From the NCBI GenBank assembly GCA_032768795.1, contig CP136496.1:248001-312000 (forward strand): a stretch of DNA of 64,000 bases, in the 5' to 3' direction. This stretch comes from Tremella fuciformis. Its lineage: Eukaryota > Basidiomycota > Tremellomycetes > Tremellales > Tremellaceae. How positions within the stretch are numbered: position 1 is the first letter of the stretch; every line of letters begins with the position of its first letter. Below, one piece after another: positions 32,546 to 44,365 of this stretch. Made by a program: the position numbers and the translations under genes. The notes below the pieces were generated by a model. That model was not told where the DNA came from. It was given only the letters and a program-made list of their open reading frames with translations, and made no database searches.

Positions 32546-33775
32546 GTTGAGAAGTCCTGATTCGGTTGACTACAGCGGCCTTGAATCGGTGTGCACTCAT
32601 GGATGTATCAGTGGTGGCTCCGTGTCTCGAAGGTCATTTGAAGAGTGCGGACACCGCCCTTTGGGGCGTTCTGTACTATGTGCTCTCTGTCGACCTGCAG
32701 ACTGCGCTACAACGTCTAGGGGCGCGCATTGGAGATGGTCCAAAGGCCCGAGGAAGAATGGCTAGACGGACCTATTGTACGGACGAGACGAGTACCAAGG
32801 TTGTAAAAATTCCGAATCGATAAACACGATATTGTGGCTTGGCTATCTTGGGCCGACAATATTTGATTCCTTAGCGATTGATGACGACCTGACTGGCTTC
32901 GGCGTCGTTCTGCCAATCTTCTATCTCCTGGAGATGGGCCCTCAGTTACGTCATGCCCATCGTCCGGTAGCTCGCCCGCAATGTGGCCCATGTTCTCCAC
33001 CCCTACCGTCTGCCTGCCACCCCTGCGCGTATGGGGAATCTGACCAAAGGCTGCCCAAGGCGAATGATCCTGACCCAGTATCATCCCGCGCGTCACACCT
33101 GTCTTGGTCACAGGTGTTTTGAGATTTCTAATCGAGTGTGTCTCTTAAGCGTTGCCCTCTAAAGTGCACACATGCCCTATACTGCAAATGGCGCTCGGCG
33201 GGTGCGTCATGGAACATCTCTACCCAGTCTTCCTCCCCCCTCCCCTCTCGGCCCCTCCCACGAGTGCCAGGGAGGGGACTGTTCAGCCGTCATTTGGCTG
33301 TGATCGGCTGCCGAAGGCTAAGCCCGAGGATCGTAGGATTTGTCGCGTCCCTCCATACATTTTGTCACTGTGGATAGGCTGCGCACATCCGGTTTGACCT
33401 TGAGTACAGACTAACGGCGCGTAGTTGTCAGCAGCAAGATCAGGCATGTGCATACGTTCATGCGTATCTCGGCTGCATCGTGGCTATCAAGTGCAGGACT
33501 GTGGCTCGCCATTTGTGTACGCTTGTGGCACGTTGTCAGCGTCCGGAACAGCAAGACCCGCAAACGCCACATGCTGGTGAGGTCTTCCTGTCATAGCGGA
33601 GTGATGTCTGCATGGACGCCGGAGCTGGAGGTGATCGGAAGCTCCATGAAAGGGCGTAAATGCAACTCGTTTCACTGGCTCGCTGGTTCTGCATAGTCCC
33701 CAGCTCTCGCACACTTGAGTTTAATCCTCGATACCGACTCCAATTGCCCAGTTGTTGGTCAGCACCACTTGCGAA
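32546..33775. other. F13-F14 intergenic region
   Basis: 1,230 bp. I see no leader exon, finger or other gene. It separates the small finger genes from the large modular ones. Confidence 0.4.
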
Positions 33776-35489
33776 ATGCGGAGGGCATACAATCCGGCTT
33801 GGTACGGCTATCCTGACGATGAAGAGGCCACGGTCGAATTGCCCAATGACCCGCGTCTCTTGGCGTCCAATCCCACCCCGTTCGGCGGCTGCAACGACCC
33901 ATACACTGTCGCGCTATGCGACACCCATTTGGAAGGCGGCGCTGGAAATGACAATCCTTCTCAGTGCGTCCCCAGCCCGCAATTAGTCAGCACGCAGGTG
34001 ACGGGGACCCACCTATCCTACTGCCCAAACACGGTACAACCTCTCGGGCCCACTCTGCCTCTGGGGATTCGACCCGAATGGCCCCTTGGGGCTGCGCCGA
34101 GTGTGTCGCAGTCATCGCCGATGGTAGGGCTACTGCAGCCAGCAGCTGAGACTGCAACAAGTGAAGGCTCAATCGCCACGAAGCCCCCTTCCGCGCCAGG
34201 AAAGGGACCTGAGGAATCGGGCGACGGACCGCCGTGCGAGGCAAAGTACGACCCTGCCTTTGTGCATGGCGGTAGGGGTGAGCTATGGGACAAGGATGAC
34301 CGCTGCCTCAGAATGAGTTCTGCAAACAGATATCTCCCATCAAGTCTGAATTGGTGCCGCATCCATGTGAGTTGAGCAGAGCAGTCGCCATTACAAAACT
34401 GACTTGCGCTCTAAGAATCGCCGTGCATTTGTTTTCAAGCAGCTTATGAAGGGTGAAGATCCCTATAAGCGTTGGCCCATGCTGAGCACTGCAGAGCGAG
34501 TGACAGTAATGCAGAGGTGTATCACTGTACTGTGGGCAGATGAGAGAAGATATCTGTCACGTACTGGAAAAACAAGCACTGATGACACTCTCAAGAACGC
34601 CAGGGCGGACCTTAAAGCTCTAAACCTCACTGCTAAGGAGAAACCATATCCTGACCTCACCAAACTCTCATGGATTCCTCTATCTTGGACCGCTGAGGCT
34701 GATCACCCACGCCCCCGCAAACCTAAAGCAGATTCTCAAGGGGAATTGGGCGACATACCGCCGTGCGAAGCAAAGTATGACCCCACCTCGGTGCATGGCA
34801 GTAGAGGTAAGATATGGGGGGAGGACAACCGCTGCCTCCAAATGAGTCTTGCAAACAGATTTCTCCCATCAAGTCTGAATTGGTGCCGCACCCATGTGAG
34901 TTGAGTCCTCATGCAGAGCAGACACCGTTACAAAACTGACTTGCGCTCTAAGAAAAGCCGTGCATTTGTTTTCAAGCAGCTTATGAAGGGTGAAGATCCC
35001 TATAAGCGTTGGCGCATGCTGAGCACTGCAGAGCGAGTGACAGTAATGCAGAGGTGTATCACTGTACTGTGGGCAGATGAGAGAAGACGTCTGTCACGTG
35101 CTGGAAAAACAAGCACTGATGACACTCTTGAGCAGGCCAGGGAGGACCTTGAAGCTCTGAACCTTGCTGCAGAGGAGAAACCATATCCCAACCTCACCAA
35201 ACTCTCATGGGTTCCTCCATCTTGGACCGCTGAGGTTTACCGTCCACACCTCCGCGGACGTGCAGCAGATTCTCAAGAAACCAGTCAGAGTGTCACTGAC
35301 AACTCTGACTCTGATTTAGACGATGATGTTGCAAACGATACGGAGGACCTGTCGGACCCCGACGATGATGTTGAGACCGGAGATGAGAGCGATTCATCAG
35401 TGGAAGAGGCCGAAGTGATCCGCGACACGATCATTGTCTGTACGACAGACCCAGAAGAGGAACCTTCGGATGCGCATGACCGCCCCTGA
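33776..35489 (+). CDS. F14, finger+QL gene with a recently duplicated module
   Basis: Exons 33776-34366, 34416-34895 and 34953-35489, phase 0, give 535 aa. There is no short leader exon; the start MRRAYNPAWYGY opens a long polar exon. The extended finger C-x22-C-x16-C-x2-H (CEAKYDPAFV ... LNWCRIH) ends exon 1 and its twin ends exon 2. Both following exons start with the QL domain FKQLMKGEDPYKRW, then STAERVTVMQRC, a Thr-rich linker, PYP[DN]LTKLSW and SW. The two QL+finger units and their introns are almost identical in DNA, so the duplication is recent. The C-terminus is strongly acidic and ends VIRDTIIVCTTDPEEE plus ten residues. Function unknown. Confidence 0.85.
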
Positions 35490-36873
35490 GTAGAACTTTT
35501 GTCGGCGCCTGTACATGTACATATGCAGTCAGCCACCGCACCACGTCTGCCACACCCAGGGGCAGACCGCCGGTTTTCCTCTCCTTCCTCGCCTTCCGAG
35601 CTGTCGGAGCCTATAAGATGCTCGAGGAGGACGAGAGTAAGAATCCTGTCAGATCAGACAACCTTTTGATGAAAATGTGAAGGGGTCAAAGTTGGGCGAC
35701 GCGGTCACCTGGCACACGGACCAGATCAGGCCCCAAATTCATATTGACCGACACTTGCTCTTGTCGGTCACTAAAGAGTGCGGCGCTACGCGTCGATCGC
35801 AATTGGCAGCGCATGGACTCGTAGATGTGTCTACCAGAATGCTATGGTGGTACACGACCCATGACGTCGGTGATCGATACTTATGCAGGGAAGATCCAAG
35901 AGCTTGAGACCGTAGACGCTTGGAGCGTGTCGGCGGAGTGGACAGGGATCATGCACCCTATGCACGGCTATCCACGTGTACGTAGGTTGGGGCGTCCTGG
36001 CCCCGGTGGTCATACCCTTCTGGTCTCGCGCTCATTTGTGTACGATCACTCAGTAGTGGCTGCCCTATGTCTGCCAAGCTACAGAGTACGGTGAGCCCGC
36101 TGATGGTCGTGTGAAACTTTTCACAAGCTGCGGTTTTGGACTTCCAACAGGGACTCTCGTGTAGTTGCGCGCTCTGTACTCTTCGACCAGTACCATGCTC
36201 ATAGGGGTCATCTCTCCCCGTATCCGGTGTCGCTCTCAACCTCGTTGCACTGAAGCTCGCGCCAGCACTCACTGAATTTGTCGCGTACGCGTGCACCGTG
36301 GGTACCGCCTATGACAAAACCCGGAAAAGCGTCTGATTGGGTCGCTGAGTTCGGCAAACGAGTCAGAGGCCGAAGCCTTGTCCGCAGTAACTCCTAACGT
36401 ACACCTACATGTAGGTCTGTTCCCTCAGTGACACAGATTCGTATATACTGTGTATGCTGAGGTGTTCCGTAGTTGGGAATTGGTGAGATGAATCCCTAGC
36501 GCAGATCTCCGGATGATTCAGTACACCAGCGTGCTCCGTGCGTTTAGGCTGGTCGAACGCAGCGCCTCATGTAGCTTGCAGTGGACCTTCCGCTGATCAG
36601 ATGCTACTGAGCCCCTCCGAGAAGCCAAGGAACGGCAAATGCCGGCTGAGATACCCTACGCCTGACTCATGCGTGGCATTGCGCTGAAAGATGGCCGCGC
36701 GAGCTGCAAGCGGGTCGGAGGGCAATCAAAGGGCGAAATCATGAAGCCTTTCGGTCGGCTTCTTACTCTACCCTGGTGCATTTAGTTGCATCGTTGACGC
36801 TCACTTATCCTGTCCACATTCTGAACGGCTGTTAACAGGAGAGGTCCAGCCTTGGGCCGGAGACTGCTGTGAC
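35490..36873. other. F14-F15 intergenic region
   Basis: 1,384 bp. DNA just after the F14 stop (CCTGTACATGTACATATG) resembles that after F15 (CCTGTACGTGTAAATATATG), so the 3' flanks are paralogous. No gene is supported. Confidence 0.4.
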
Positions 36874-39562
36874 ATGTGGCCTGCCTCAAATTCGTCTCAA
36901 CACTACTATGCTGACGATGCGGAGGCTGCAGCCGAGCGGCCCATTGAGGCCATGACGATCAGTCCGCGTCACCTTGCATTGAATGCTCCCCAATTCGACG
37001 ACGCAAATTCCCCATACGCCCACAGCCCGTGGAGCTTTGCCCCTCTCTCCGTCGTTGACACTCAATACCTCGGATTCCCCTCTGTTGAGCGAGCCTCACA
37101 GTGGCCGCGATCAGCTGAAAGTGCCAACGTACAGGGGATGTGGACCCACGACCCGTTCGCCCCGACTCTCAACTCACAGTCGCTGCAGCCGATGTGGACG
37201 CCCATGTTAGACATGCCCGTCATGCCCGTGGCAGAACAGCCCGCTCTCGCGCCTACGGCCTTTCCCTCAGGCCTCTCGCCCGAATGGCGGGCTTCCCCGG
37301 AAGGGGCAACGGTTGAAACGGGATCAAGCGAAGCGGCAAACCTCACGAAGGCGCCGCACGCACCGCGCAGGGCGAGCAGAACACACGTGATCGCTCAGTG
37401 TGAGGTGAAGGTCGAACCCAGCTTCATGTCGGACAGTGGGCGTGTGGGATGGACCGACCGCCTTTGCCGCAGAATGAGTACTGTGTCCAGGTCTCTCCCG
37501 TCAAGTCTTCATTGGTGCCAAAAGCATGTGAGTTGTCCCTCCGCGCAGGAAACATGATTCCCCGACTGAGCGTTTCCAGAAGGCCAGTTTGATCACATTC
37601 TTGCAGCTTATGACGGGCAATGACCCCCGCCAGCGGTGGACCCATCTGAGCACCGAAGAGCGGGTGCAGGTGCTGAAGAGGTGTATCACCGTACTAAGCC
37701 TGTACAGAGGCCAAAGGGCAAGACGCTCCGGTAAGACGAACAGCGATGCTACCCTCGAGAGTGCGAGGGCAGACAACGCCGCTCTCACTCTCGCTGCGCT
37801 AGAGATGCCATACCCGGATCTTGCAAAACTATCTTGGACGCCTTCATCTTGGACAGCTGCGAGCCGCCACCGCTCCCATAGGGGTCCAGCAAAGGACAAG
37901 GGCGCCTCCCAATCGAACGCCAGTCGTCTGCTTACTGACAGCCCAGCCCTGTCTGCCATTGACGAAGATGTTGACCCTGTCGCTCCTTCAGGGGTACCGC
38001 CACCCGTGCAACGTACCCGGTTTCCATCGGGGGCTGAAGAGGATCCCTGCGAAGGCTCGAGTGCGTCGGCTGCGCCGCTGCCAGGGACGGAGAGAGATTG
38101 GCCGTGGACAGACAGGTGCGAGGTGATGCATGACCCCTTCTTTGTGAGGAATCATGAGAGCCAGTGCTGGACCGACGGACGTTGCAACAGAAAGAGTACA
38201 GACTTCCAGGCTCTTCCGTCCCTGGTGCATTGGTGCAAAAATCATGTGGGTCCATTTCCCATACTATACTGAGGAGGCATCATTCGGAAACTGACTGCGG
38301 CTCCCAGAAAGTCTGCACCTTTCCCTTCTTCCAACTCATCACCGGACATGATGCTTTCAGGAGGTGGGGCGGCCTGAACACTGAAGAGCGGGTGTTGGTT
38401 CTGGAGAAGTGTAGCATCGCGCTGCATCAGACCCAGAAGCGGCAGCTAAGATCTCAAGGCAAGACGGACACTAATGGCACGCTTGATGATACGCTTGATC
38501 GAGCGCTGGCGGACCGCAACGCCCTCACCCGGGCTGCTACGGAGGAGCCTTACCCTGATCTCACCAGACTGCCTTGGATTCCCAGTTGTTCGATTACCAG
38601 ACAACGACAGCCTCGCAGAGGGGGAGGTCTAGCAGGTGCTGAGGTATACAGCCAGTGTGTTAATGGCAACCCGGCCCTGTCCAACTTTGGCACAAACTAT
38701 GATGCTGTCGCCCAGTTGAACGTCTCGCCACCACTGCAGACTGCTCCACTCGCAGCAGGGGCCAAATTGGCCGCTAGCAAGGGCTCAAGTGGCACAAGGA
38801 CGTCACTCCGTGCCCGAGGGAGGTATCGCCAAATCACAGTCCCAGACCAGTGCGAGGTGACCTATGACTCCAGGTTTGTGAGGGCCTCAAAAGGTCACAA
38901 CTGGTCTGACAATCGTTGCAACAGAAAGAGTGAATTCTATGAAGCTCTCCCATCCTTGGTAAATTGGTGCAAAGACCATGTGAGTCCAATGCCCACTTTG
39001 AGGAGGCGTGTGTCAAACTGACTGGGACCATTAGAAAACCTGTAGCTTTCCCTACTTCCAACTCATGACAGGGTATGATGCGCATAAGCGGTGGAATGGT
39101 CTGAGTACTGAAGAGCGAGTAACAGTGCTGGAGAGGTGTATAATTGCACTCCAGAAGAACAGGACTATACGACTGAGAAAGAGAGGTAAGAGAAACACTG
39201 ATGACACGCTTGAGCAGGCTCTGGCAGACCGCAACACCCTGACCCAGGTTGCTATGGAGCAGCCCTACCCTGACCTCACAAAGCTTGATTGGATTCCTGT
39301 ATCTTGGAAAAACGTAAAACGCTCCCGCGAACGCCCAGCAGCCCTTGAAGGGGCCGGCCAGTCGGTACGCGCCATTTATCGAGTCACTGACAATCGGTCC
39401 CTGTCAGCGTCTGGCTCTGGCAATGACAATGCTGCTCGTGGCACGGCAGAGAATCCGTCGTCGGATCCCGACGATCGAGCTGAAACCGTAGGTGGTAGCT
39501 GTTCGTTGGTAGAGGAAGAGGCGGAAGTGATCCACGATACGATCATTGTCTGTACGACTTAG
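36874..39562 (+). CDS. F15, largest array gene, three finger+QL modules
   Basis: Exons 36874-37527, 37580-38245, 38308-38979 and 39035-39562, phase 0, give 839 aa. Exon 1 (residues 1-218) is Pro/Ala/Ser-rich and ends in finger 1 (C-x21-C-x16-C-x2-H, CEVKVEPSFM ... WCQKH). Exons 2 and 3 each start with a QL domain (FLQLMTGNDPRQRW; FFQLITGHDAFRRW) and end with a finger (CEVMHDPFFV ... WCKNH; CEVTYDSRFV ... WCKDH). Exon 4 has the third QL domain (YFQLMTGYDAHKRW), then an acidic tail ending AEVIHDTIIVCTT. Each QL domain continues with TEERV.VL..C, a basic linker, a TL..A.AD..AL helix and PYPDL.KL.W. Modules are more diverged than in F14. Function unknown. Confidence 0.88.
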
Positions 39563-40430
39563 CCACGGCAAATCAAGATTCGACCGACCACGCCTGTATC
39601 TGATTGTTGTCCGCACCTGTACGTGTAAATATATGTACATGGATCGGGCCATCGCCCTGCGTTAGGCGACTTTGAATTCCAAGCTTTGAGCGAGGGCTCA
39701 AGATTTGTCCCCACTGAATGTACAGTACGGGGTGTAGGCCAGCGGTTGGCTGCTGACGTGATCGAGGAGGCGGCCATGTCAGATGAAAGTGTGGAACGTC
39801 CCACCGAGAGTCTGAATGGCCAGAGCGGAAGCGGCAAACCACCGCCGCTCGAGAAGAGACTTTGAGTGAGTCTCGGACTTCTCGGTCAATGGCAACTGCG
39901 CGACGGCGACCAGTCACAGCACTGATGTCGCCGCTACGGCGTCGAGACTCTCGCCCTCTAGGAAATCCTCGCAGATTCCGCTGGCTGACCCCTAGCCTCA
40001 AGCAGGGCGAAGAGCCGCTGCCGGCCCTCTTGGCCTGACCAGTGAGCCAGACAGACCGCGCCGATGTCTGCGAAACAGCGGCACCACTGTGCTGCACAAG
40101 CGGCTCGCTCGCGTCGAAGAGGGTATCCATCCCTTCTCCTCAGAGTACGTTTCAGGCAGGTTGTAGGGTTATGGGGGCCACCGAGGAGGGTCGATTGGCA
40201 ATTGCCTGGCATGGCTCGAGGATTTCGCAAGAAAGTAGCGACAAGTCCGCAAGCTGCAACGCCCAAGGTGATCAAGGGATCCAGCAAGAGGAGAATCAAT
40301 GGTTCGTCTTGACTGCCTTCCTGCCGATGCTGTACTTTAGTGGGCTGCCTGCCTGCACTCTTTCTTGAGCATCGACCTCCCAACCTAAGATTACTCTCGG
40401 GCGTACTTGTATTGGCTATAGCGGTATCTG
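39563..40430. other. F15-F16 intergenic region
   Basis: 868 bp. Overlapping minus-strand open frames here look like chance frames in GC-rich DNA. No gene is called. Confidence 0.4.
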
Positions 40431-42380
40431 ATGTCGTCTTCCGCGCACCCTCACCACAGCAACCATAACGAGGATGAGGAGGCAATGCCTGCATGGCCGA
40501 TCGAGTACGAGACCACCAATGAGCGATTTGACGTCGCCTGGGAGGCCGGCCAACCTGCCAACTCCAATTCCGAGTTCGTCGACGACTCATGGGGTGTCCC
40601 CTTCAGCTACGACCAGCCCACCGACTTCGACACTAATGCGCAGCATGAAGATGAGTATGCTGACATGTATATGCAGTGGCCTCCGATGCCTGAAAATGAC
40701 GACGTGCACGGCATCCGGGCTGATGGCCTGTCGCTGCAGCCCTGGGCCTCTTTGCCACTGGATCCCATGCTCGAGGCAAATCAGCACGATCTGGTGCTCG
40801 CCGTCAGCCCGTCGCCGCAGCCCTGGGCCCGTATGGCAATGGATCCCATGCTCGGGGCAGATCAGCCCGACCAGGTGCGTGCCGTCAGCCCACCAGGCAT
40901 CTTGCCGTCATCGCGAACTGAGTTGTCTCCATCAACGGCGGAAGCGACCGCTGGCGAAGATTCGCACGTCACGCAGGAACCGCCCCCGCGTCGTTCAAGT
41001 CGCCTCAGGAAAACAGCAACGTCTCAGTCGCACGTTACGCAGCCATCGGCCCCCCGTCATTCGAGTCGCCTCAGAGAAACAGCAACATCCCAGTCGCACT
41101 TTACGCTGGCATCGCCCCCGCGTCGTTCGAGTCGCCCAAGGAAAGCAGCAACATCACGGTGCGAGGTAATTAGAGATTCGCGATTCGTCAGAGATGGTAC
41201 CGGACAGTGGTCTGACGACCGGTGCACAGGACAGGCCATTGCGCATGAATGCCTTCCGAAGAGTCTGAAGTGGTGCAACAGCCACGTGAGCCATTTGGCG
41301 ACACATTCGTAGATGAGCAGAGCTGATTGGCGCCTTCTAGACCCAAGTTGGCTATCCGTACTTTCACCTCATGACGGGGGAAGACCCGCGAAAACTGTGG
41401 ACCACACTGACCGCGGATGAGAAGGTGGATGTCGTGATCAGCCTTGTCGACTTGGTGGGCCGGCGCCGCAGCGAGGAAGCCAGTTCTATTCTACGCCGCG
41501 CCCAGGCCAATCGACCCGCGATCACCCGCGTGGTTGAGCAGTCCGATTATCCCGACCTATCGCGCCTCCCCTGGGTCCCTCAAAATTGGGGTTTCAAGAT
41601 TGGGGACCGAGAAATTAAGGCGAACCCGGGCAATGCTCGCTTGTCCATCAGAGTGCTTGGATACGATTCCATGGACAGCAATGATCCCTGGGGTTCCGAC
41701 CACGATGATGAGGCGGTCGACTCGTCCGCACCCCCGCCCCCAATTGTGCGAAAGCAGGCTGGCCGCAAAAAGAAGGAAGTCAAAGACCGATGTGAGGTGA
41801 AGGAAGACCCCCTATACGTGAAGCGTGGTCGCGGACATTGGATCAATGGCCAGTGCGCTCGAGACGCTGTGGATCATAGGCGCCTTCCGAGAAGTCTGAG
41901 GTGGTGCCAGGCTCATGTGAGTCAATCGGTCCTGCGGTCCTGAGACGGTCAGAGCTGACTAGCGTCTGCCAGACCCAGGCTCGCTATCCATTCAAGCAAC
42001 TCATGACGGGCGAAGATCCCCATCACAAGTGGCCGCAGCTGACCACGGACGAGCGGGTGAAGGTGTTCAAGGAGCTCATCGATTTAAGCCTGGACTCGAC
42101 CAAGGATCCTACCCTAGAGCGCGTCCGATCGGAGTCCGGCGAGTACTCCGGCGAACTCACCCGCGCAGCTGAGCAGGAATACCCCGACCTCTCCATCCAC
42201 TCCTGGCTCCCGGCGTGCTGGAGAAGCGTAAAGTCGAGTCGGCCCAGAGGGAAGTTGACTGCTGGCCGCTCGTCGAGGAAGACCAGACGGCTCGATTCTG
42301 ATGACACCCCGTCGTCTGACCATGACGGGGCGGTGAACAATGATGAAGATTCTCTGTCCGACTTTGATGATGCGACTTAG
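40431..42380 (+). CDS. F16, two finger+QL modules, stop codon before the conserved tail
   Basis: Exons 40431-41285, 41341-41916 and 41973-42380, phase 0, give 612 aa. Exon 1 is acidic at first, then has two copies of a PWA...DPML unit and three copies of a basic unit centred on RRSSRLRKTATSQS. It ends in a finger, C-x20-C-x16-C-x2-H (CEVIRDSRFV ... WCNSH). Exon 2 opens with QL (YFHLMTGEDPRKLW) and ends with a second finger (CEVKEDPLYV ... WCQAH). Exon 3 has the QL motif FKQLMTGEDPHHKW and PDLSIHSW. TAG at 42378-42380 ends the frame, but 27 further sense codons follow in frame to a TAG ending at 42464, encoding AEIIQDTIVVQ as in F14/F15. So the tail is lost by a nonsense mutation or reached by readthrough. 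Function unknown. Confidence 0.85.
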
Positions 42381-42464
42381 GGCATCGAGGGATCCGCCGG
42401 GTCGACGGACTCGGCTGAGATCATACAAGACACGATCGTCGTGCAAAAGCGCACCGACAGGTAG
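42381..42464 (+). other. in-frame continuation of F16 after its stop codon
   Basis: 28 codons, including the second TAG, directly after the F16 stop and in the same frame. They encode the conserved tail AEIIQDTIVVQKRTDR. The tail is intact in sequence but normally untranslated unless the first TAG is read through. Confidence 0.7.
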
Positions 42465-43214
42465 GCCCGGCACGGCGGGACTTGACTGTCCATACTGTCG
42501 CATGGAGTAGGATCCTTCCTATATGCATGCATATACACATTCACCCAGCTATCTCACTATGTTTGTGGCACTCGGGCTGGTCGGGTTGCTTGGGGTCGAG
42601 GGCTCCTCCTACAAACCTTCCCTCTCAGCTTCAAACTGGGTTCCCGACCTCCTTGACCGAAGCGGAGATGTAAGGCTAAAACGTTTTTGGATACAACGGA
42701 TGTAATCTGTTTGGGAAAGACGACTCTAGTGCTAGATGAGGAACAGGACGACGGCTGATTCTATGACTGGATCTGCATAACATACCCAGCCCACGGACGG
42801 GAGGAGTCCTGAGAGTCAGTAGGACTGGGACATCGCTGTAGTTCCGGATAATATAGCTCGAACCCAAAGCTTTTCTCTCGCCTGCTGCATTGCCCTCATG
42901 AAGGCTACGCTACTCTCCTTCTGCCACTGGCACTGCCACTGGCACTGCCACTGGCACTGCCACTGGCACTGCCACGGAAAAGTCTGGCTTCGTCGAAAGG
43001 ACCGGCATTGCCCGCGCAGCCTGTCACGCTGGCGAGTAAAACCTGCTGTGTGAAATACCTTGATTTGGCCGTGAGTCGCATGAAAGGGAAGAGCGGACTT
43101 TGACTGCACTGTCTTCTTGCTCTAATTCCATGCTCCCATGTATGTTGAGCTCGTTCTAGGACATTGCCTTGTCAGAAGCACCTGACCGAGTCGTCGGCAA
43201 GACGGCACTGTGTT
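42465..43214. other. F16-F17 intergenic region
   Basis: 750 bp including the 12-bp tandem repeat at 42921-42975. No gene is supported. Confidence 0.4.
42921..42975 (+). repeat. 12-bp tandem repeat, about 4.6 units
   Basis: Unit CTGCCACTGGCA repeated without error. Related 6-bp CACTGC repeats occur at about 44596-44616, and the opposite-strand GGCAGT repeat lies in the coding sequence of the surface protein at about 46540. Confidence 0.9.
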
Positions 43215-44365
43215 ATGTCCGCCTCGGATCTTTCTCGAGACAAGTCTGTCGACGATATCAGATCGCCCATCAGCGACTCTACGACTGATGTTACGCTTCG
43301 CGTGCCCGCAACCGCATCCCAGGTCGCCGGCACCACCACAGCAGACACCACCAGCTCTTGGCCGTAACCCCCAGTCCGCATCCCTGACAACCAGCAGACC
43401 ACCTTCCCTCGTCTCAATGAGCCTACTCAGTGGGCTCCTGTGTCTCCTAGTGCTGGGGCGTATGGGCATTGGGCTCCCGCTCCCTCTGTTCCACACCACA
43501 GCACACAGATGCTACCGCCTTTAAGGAGCGCCGTTCCGGTTGGAATACTGCCCGCTTGGCCGCCCACCGCACTGCCACCCCTCTCGCTGGCACATCAGAT
43601 TGCCCCTCAGCCGCTCGCAACCCAACCGGTGAGAAGCCGGGAAGATGCAGGCCGCTCGAAGGCACGCGACCGCGGCAGCGTGTCCGGGCGAAGGCGCAAG
43701 AGCGCACTGTGCGAGGTCAAGTACGACCCCTACTTTGTGAAGAGTCTGGTGAGTACGTATTGGACGGGACCAGACCGCCATTGCAGCAGAAGAAGTGCTA
43801 CATACGACAACCTCCCGGAAAGTCTGAACTGGTGCGGCACCCACGTGAGTCTTTCCCCACCGTTCAATCCACGCTGACGTGCGCCTGCCAGCATGGAAAC
43901 GGCATGGCGTTCTTCCAGCTCATAACGGGACGAGACCCCTACAAGCGATGGGCCGGCCTGACTACCGAAGAGCGCGTAACTGTGCTCCGCAAGTGTATCA
44001 CTGTTGTTTTCCGGGACAAAGAGAGGTATTGGCGCCGCCAACCTAACCAGCCCCATGATCTCGCCTTTGAACAGGAACAAGCCCTGGGAGACACAGCCGC
44101 TCTCACGCACGCAGCGGAGGAGCGACCTTACCCGGACCTCTCGAAGCTTTCATGGGTCCCTGCGTCGTGGATTGCTCGAAGTCTCATGTTCTCGCAATCA
44201 GCGGCTGCGGAGACCTCTGACGGTCTCTTACAGCCTGCCGGCCCCAGCCGGCGGGTGCTTGACGCTGCGCTGCCGACCGGTGTTGATCCTCGTGATAACG
44301 ACAGCGACGCCCTCACCGTCGGTTTTGGGGATTCCCACGAACCCCACTCGAACGTTGAGGCTTAG
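43215..44365 (+). CDS. F17, finger+QL gene, 5' part uncertain
   Basis: The finger exon ends at 43844 and contains CEVKYDPYFV ... LNWCGTH (C-x23-C-x16-C-x2-H). The last exon is 43892-44365, with QL domain FFQLITGRDPYKRWAGL, TEERVTVLRKC and PYPDLSKLSW. The finger frame is open upstream only to a TAA near 43364. A start at ATG 43215 (MSASDLSRDKSVDD) needs an intron spanning that stop, with a weak GTCGCC donor near 43322 and an acceptor near 43390. Alternatively the 5' end is decayed. The frame ends SNVEA at 44365 without the conserved tail, which appears out of frame at 44458-44526. The gene is probably a functional or recently damaged member. Confidence 0.6.

Noticed and set aside
39573..40590. 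Two overlapping minus-strand frames of 185 and 210 codons
   Set aside because: They overlap each other and the start of F16, have no domain and look like chance frames in GC-rich DNA.
42921..42975. 12-bp tandem repeat considered as a CRISPR-like array
   Set aside because: Units are contiguous without spacers; it is a simple minisatellite in a eukaryotic genome.
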